From positions 1-55,845 of the forward strand of contig CALSCR010004044.1 of the NCBI GenBank assembly GCA_943704495.1: a DNA stretch of 55,845 bases. Direction: 5' to 3'. Shown piece by piece: positions 50,930-55,845 of this stretch. Within the stretch, counting starts at the first letter, position 1, and every line of letters begins with the position of its first letter. Position numbers and translations under genes: made by a program. Under the pieces are notes generated by a model, which made no database searches, was not told the origin of the DNA, and was given only the letters and a program-made list of their open reading frames with translations. The stretch comes from Pigoraptor chileana (taxonomy: Eukaryota > Opisthokonta > Filasterea).

Positions 50930-52111
50930 TCACTGGGGGGTCTGCTCGCACTATAATACAATTGCAAGGCACGCCGAATCCAAAGTGTCAACACACAATG
51001 TGGATAGTCCATACATGCTCATTGTAACAACGAGCGACAGGTAACAAAAGAAAGCACACACAGTGGACAGAGTGGGTGAGAAGCGCACCTCATGCTCCGG
51101 GATGGACGATGCCCACGCCGGTGCAGGCAATCGGAAACCTTCCATTGCTTTCTTGATCGTTTCGACAGCCTCTGCATCAAGCATAACACATGTTGGTTTC
51201 GTCAATCAAACAAAACAAAAAACGAGGGTATGACCATTCGAACGATACACGGCGAAGTCCAATGCGCACAGCGGGATACGCAGGAAGAAGTAAGAAAAAC
51301 ACATGCAGCGTTTTGTTGAACAGCTCTTGCGGGTCCTGTGCGCCAGCAAGCACAATGCATGCATGCATCACGCACGTATAAATATACAACAAAGACAGCT
51401 ACGTCATTCTGAGTTCACACGTACGGTCCGAAAGTTGAATTTCGTTCGGCACGTTGCCATTGCGATCCATAATGTTGACATCAAGATCATCTGTGGGCCT
51501 TGGCGGAAGGTCAGGGATGAATGGCGCGCGTGTGTCTATATCATCCCTTAATACGTTGGCGGCATCCTCCGCAGATACCCCTTGGTCGTGGGGTTCGCTC
51601 CCAGATTGTTGATCCTACATAGCGACAGATTTTAGGACTAGTTTAATGAAAACCGACGCAAGTGTTAACCCAACCCGAAAACCGACTGACACTCACAACA
51701 TCATATCACACAAAGGGAAAAGGTAAGGCACGCGGCAAAGCGCATTTACCTGTGCATCCTCCCATTCAGAGCCACTTTCGTCTTCAGAATCGTCAGCGTG
51801 AGATGCTACAGTTTGCCCGAGCGGCATATAATATGAACTCGAGTCCGCTTCATTGCCGCCGCCTTCGTGTTCAGTGCATTCACTCCGAAACCCGTCATTT
51901 CCTACACAACAGTTCATACGAGAGTATTCAGATGCATTGATCCAACACCATTATCTTCTACAGATGTCATTTAATCATATCCAAATTAACGAGCGAGTAA
52001 GAACATGCCACATGTCAAACATTGAGCTTTTCGGGTTGAAGTGCACCATACACAAATGCGACTGTCATGGAACCACTTACCCTGCGGATCGGTATCTGAC
52101 ATTTCTGACAT
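50930..52111 (-). CDS. MEA1: MEA1 (male-enhanced antigen 1) homologue
   Basis: Exons 52111-52081, 51901-51750, 51614-51425, 51171-51089, 50950-50930; phases match throughout, giving 158 residues. Seen: an acidic Ser/Glu-rich N-terminus with SSYYMPLGQ, corresponding to the YQPLNQ motif of animal MEA1; a middle region with FIPDLPPRP; and the conserved C-terminal block AVETIKKAMEGFRLPAPAWA followed by SSIPEHE, matching human HVELVKRTMAGVSLPAP...PAWAREIS. The last exon (six codons, CEQTPQ) is the weakest part. The molecular function of MEA1 is poorly defined. Confidence 0.75.
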
Positions 52112-52318
52112 TTCACCCAAATTTGCAACAGATCCACCACCAATGGCAAAACCCATTCGACTTTTGAAGTAAAGGGGTTGACTGTGTCTGTATAAAGCAG
52201 GTCAATAGGAAGGGTTTGGAGTAAACCACAGCTTCTTGTGTTGGTGCGATTCGAGTGCAAATTGCCCTCACACCACTGCTGCAGTCAGCACACGAATTTT
52301 TATATTTCCGTTAGGCTT

Positions 52319-52348
52319 ATTAGGGTTACTCCATTGGATTAGGGTTAC
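52319..52348 (+). repeat. Two interstitial TTAGGG-type motifs
   Basis: ATTAGGGTTAC occurs at 52319-52329 and 52338-52348, 19 bp apart, in the divergent MEA1/PKC promoter region. The motif equals one and a half vertebrate-type telomere units and also resembles telo-box promoter elements bound by Myb-like factors. Confidence 0.7.
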
Positions 52349-52595
52349 CGAAATTGGCAATAGCGCAGTTCAAAACTTTCTAAATGTGACCATAATTGAA
52401 AGTTTCAGCTGATTTTTTGAACAAATTTCGCTGTTTTTTTCAATTCACGGACGTCACCGCATGCCCGAAATAATGTCCTTCACTATCGGGTAACTATGGT
52501 GTAATAAAAATGTCTGCGGTCGTCGAGGCACCCCTTGGTTTGTGAAATTTTTTTGTTTACCCACCCGGATGTGATTTGTCGGTGTGGCTGTGGTG

Positions 52596-52681
52596 GACAC
52601 ACACAAACAGTCACACACACGCACACACAGTCACACACACACAGTCGCACACACACACACACAGTCGCACACACACACACC
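52596..52681. repeat. CA-rich simple repeat with AGTC spacers
   Basis: CACACACA blocks are interrupted regularly by AGTC, giving a second-order periodicity. It lies about 260-350 bp upstream of the PKC start. Confidence 0.9.
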
Positions 52682-52942
52682 CTCCAACCACAACACTTCA
52701 CCCCCACAGACACGTCAGTTTCGAAACACTGTAGGCTAATTAATATGTGCTGGGAATCCAGTTTCTTTTTTCTTTATCACCATACGAATCAACTGGAGAG
52801 CATTCCGGATTCGCGTCCCTGTCTCTGCCACACCTTCACACATCATTGCACGACAGCAATCGCATCACAAGATATTGTTGGTTTCCACACGAAGTGCAAG
52901 CTTCATTTTTCTTTCCCTCGAAAGACAGTTAGCGTCTCGAAA

Positions 52943-55757
52943 ATGGCTGGGCCGGCGCAGTTTTCGGGTTCGCTGATGGTCAAAATATTGGAGGCGAGCG
53001 ACCTTCAAATTCGCGAGATTCCTGGAGGGATGAAGCTAACAACCATCGACCCGTATGCCGTCATTCAGGTCGATGATGTGGGCATCGCAGAGACGTCGGC
53101 GAAATCGAAGACACTCTGTCCCATCTGGAATGAGGAGCACAGCACGAACATTATGCACGCGCGGTCCCTGGAGATATTTATCTTCCACAAGGCCGCCATC
53201 CCGCCGGATCAATTCATTGCAAATGTTCAGGTGAACCTGTGCGACGTGTTGGCCCCCGAAGGTGGCAAGAATGACGTCTGGTTTGATCTGGAGCCCGCGG
53301 GGAAGATTCACGTGTCCGTCTCGTTTTCGCGAACCGGTGCCAAGGCCGAGGGTTGGTGTCTTTGCCAACCATGACAGTGTGCATGTTGCGTGGACATTTG
53401 TTGCCATTTTCTTTGTTGTTGATGGGCTTGTGGCTCCTGATGATGCGTTTGAGTACTTTAGAAGATGTGCGTTGTAGTGTCCCCGTCCCACTCATCACAC
53501 GTGCGAACACTCGGTTTAACGAACGAATATCACCCAATCCACACCCACACACCCACACACCCGCACATTCTCACGGCACAGAGTTCACCGCCAAGTCTGA
53601 CGCATTCCAAATGCGTCGCGGTGCCATCCGAAAGCGTAAGATCCACGAGGTCAACAGCCACAAATTCATGGCTCGATTCTTCCGCCAGCCCACATTCTGC
53701 TCCCACTGCGGAGACTTCATCTGGTGAGCACTCAAAGTGTTCTCTTTGTGTCTCTGTCTCGTTGGTCCATCCGTTGACTGCGCTGTATTGGGTTTGCGGA
53801 TGGAGAAAAACAAACATTCTCAGTTTTATCCCAAATTGTTTGTGTGGTCCTTCGATCTCTCTATACGAAAATGATGGTTTGTGTGAAGCTGTTGGACCGT
53901 GCATTCGCATCGTTTTCACGCCCACAAAGATTGAATTTGATGTTGTTGAGATACACTCGACAAGTGATTCTCGACCATTAATCCGATTCGCTTGAACAAT
54001 TGACGTTTGCAGGGGACTTGGAAAGCAGGGATACCAGTGCCAAGGTGGGTGCATGGAGCACTGTAACGAATGTGGTTGCTCTTTATGGACTTGGTCTCTT
54101 TGTGTGTGCATGTGTGTGTATGTACCTGTATGCATGTACGTGGGTATGTGCCTCTGTGTATGCAGTTGTGTGTCTAGTTCTGACTGGTGTGTTGTTTCGT
54201 GAACTGCAGTGTGCGCCGTCGTCGTCCACAAGCGTTGCCACGACAAAATCATCTCTGTGTGCACACACCAGAAGAAGAAGATTGAGGACACTCCGGCACC
54301 CGATGTGAGTGTGCTGCGTTTCGGAAGCTTTGATGTGGCGTGATATTTATCGGAAGCAATGCCTGCGTTACTATTACACTTTTCATAGATCCATATGCTG
54401 ATAGTTGCACTGGAAAGAAGGGACGATTTGCGATATGCAAGAATGTTTGCATATTTGCTATTTGGATCTTTTTGATCAAATAACCATACACCACCCAACA
54501 CATATACCACACACATGCACACACACAATCACACGCCATGCATACTATTTTATACATGCGCAAACTGTGCATTACCGTTTTGCTGATGTTGTTTGACCCA
54601 TTTGGTGGAAACTTATCAACAATCCCTCTGCTGCAGGATATTTCTGCTCGCTTTGGCTTCAACATTCCGCACCGCTTCAAGGTCAACAACTACAAGAGTC
54701 CCACATTCTGCGACCACTGCGGTTCTCTTCTCTATGGAATTATCAGACAGGGAATGCGCTGCGAGGGTATGTGGTTAGGAAAGAGTGAGAGGAGGGAGGG
54801 GGGGAGGGAGGGAAGAAGAGAGTGGGAGTGTGAGCGCAGAGGTGAAAGAATGCTAATATTTAAAGATGTAGGGAAAGGGGGGCGCCTATGGTTCTGGCCG
54901 ATGGCCACATTCAATATGTGCAAGGGGATGGCAACAGACAGCCCAATGGCGTGCATTCGACTGAACGGGACTTATTAAGGATACCTAGGACATGCTTCCC
55001 TAGAAGCCTTTATCTTGTTGCTTAGCATTGATTCCTTGCGCCCATTTTATTTTCTGCCGCTCATTATTACACATTACACACACTCCACCACATACGCGCA
55101 CGCAACAAACACCAACACCAACACACTCAACACAAACACCGACGCAACGCACAGCGTGCAAAATGAATGTCCACAAGCGATGCAAGCACAACGTTCCCAA
55201 TCTCTGCGGTATCGACGAGAAGATTCTCGCAGAAGAGCTTTCAAAGCTCGGCACGAGCTCTGCGTCGCTTACTGCAGCGACCAAGAAGAAGGTGCGTAAT
55301 GGGCTTTATTTATTCCCAGGAGAGATTGCTTTATTACTGCATGTGGAGCATTGGTTTTTGTGCTGACGGGTTGCCTCTGCGGCGTTACTGCGAATTGGCG
55401 CTCACATCTATGGAACGTAATTGAGCTGTTTGTGGTACCAGATGTTCTATCGCTGGCACTGCACTTTTCTCTGGGTGTATGGATACATGCAAATATATAT
55501 ATGTAGGTCACTTTGTTTCTCATTCATTTGAGTACTCATGTATTTCACTCTAATTTATTTTCATATGTGATGCGTTTCATGCTCTCTCTACCGCTGTCAT
55601 GTGACGTCACGGATGCAGACACCGTCATTCCACAAGGCAGAGGGCGCTCCCATTGCCGTTGCACCCGCAGAGGCCATTGCAAAGCCCGCTTCGTCGAAGA
55701 AATTCGGCATGAGCGACTTCAACTTCCTCAAGGTTCTTGGAAAGGGCAGCTTTGGCA

Positions 55758-55830
<73 letters not shown>

Positions 55831-55845
55831 GTGTGTGTGTGTGTG
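52943..55845 (+). CDS. PKC: Protein kinase C, novel-type N-terminus (3' part beyond right edge)
   Basis: Diacylglycerol/phospholipid-regulated Ser/Thr kinase. Exons 52943-53351, 53582-53723, 54013-54044, 54210-54304, 54637-54766, 55155-55291, 55619-55759, then onward; all phases match (362 residues visible). Seen: an N-terminal C2 domain (about 8-130, [23 protein letters not shown]), lacking the clustered Asp residues expected of a strong Ca2+ site as in novel PKCs; pseudosubstrate RRGAIRKRK at 148-156 with Ala at the phospho-acceptor position; C1A at 163-212 (HKF...[12 protein letters not shown]...HKRC) and C1B at 238-287 (HRF...[12 protein letters not shown]...HKRC), both with complete His/Cys sets; a linker; and the kinase glycine loop GKGSFGK at the last visible residues. 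The next donor lies inside a long GT repeat at the window edge. The C2-C1-C1-kinase order is typical of opisthokont relatives. Confidence 0.95.
55760..55845. repeat. (GT)n microsatellite at the window edge
   Basis: An almost pure GT run begins exactly at the exon-intron border after the kinase glycine loop of PKC and reaches the end of the window, with one GGG interruption. The splice donor GT is therefore the first unit of the repeat. Confidence 0.95.

Larger units (their letters stand above)
52112..52942. other. Divergent intergenic region, MEA1 / PKC
   Basis: About 830 bp with two ATTAGGGTTAC copies (52319 and 52338), a CA-rich stretch with periodic AGTC interruptions (52596-52681) and no gene. 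Promoters of both flanking genes must lie here. Confidence 0.5.

Overview
The window is nuclear DNA of an intron-rich eukaryote, very probably a unicellular member of Amorphea/Obazoa (a protist relative of animals and fungi). The reasons are GT-AG introns of roughly 60-500 bp with strong GTGAGT/GTAAGT donors, many CA/GT microsatellites inside introns, and a gene set including a WDR81-type BEACH protein, Hsp110, calcineurin B, MEA1, an Rrn5-like SANT protein and a novel-type protein kinase C. I cannot name the species. I see no bacterial operon, rRNA, tRNA, CRISPR array, transposase or retroelement coding sequence.

Layout. 1-7411 (-): WDR81, its C-terminus running off the left edge. 8309-10678 (-): a tubulin-tyrosine-ligase-family protein behind a membrane anchor. 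11173-12879 (+): an unrecognised nuclear-type protein with a Cys cluster. 13433-14798 (+): a bacterial-type NAD(P) glycerol-3-phosphate dehydrogenase. 15280-16632 (-): a coiled-coil, tail-anchored membrane protein. 17830-22467 (+): Hsp110. 23439-25716 (+): a SANT protein with a possible histone fold. 26247-27592 (-): calcineurin B. 27942-30601 (+): a coiled-coil protein, weakly Mis12-like. 31659-37883 (+): an intronless 2074-residue cell-surface protein (signal peptide, beta-helix repeats, Cys-rich segment, 7-8 membrane helices). 38817-48120 (-): a secreted protein with two tandem GH9 (cellulase-family) modules in one 15-exon gene. 49394-50143 (+): a small SnoaL/NTF2-fold protein. 50930-52111 (-): MEA1. 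52943-right edge (+): protein kinase C (C2, pseudosubstrate, C1A, C1B, start of kinase), cut by the window end.

Most genes are housekeeping or signalling: endosome maturation (WDR81), chaperoning (Hsp110), Ca2+ signalling (calcineurin B, PKC), lipid/glycerol metabolism (GpsA) and probable rDNA transcription (Rrn5-like). The stretch 31.6-48.1 kb differs: two very large secretory-pathway proteins face each other, one a multipass adhesin-like receptor and one a double glycoside hydrolase, as if this block serves the cell surface, food capture or a cell wall. The second GH9 module has Asn where the family's catalytic base Asp should be, so it may be a binding module derived by tandem duplication.

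Gene models were built by hand by matching reading-frame phase across splice sites. In most genes every junction keeps frame, which is the main support for the exon coordinates given; no transcript evidence was available.
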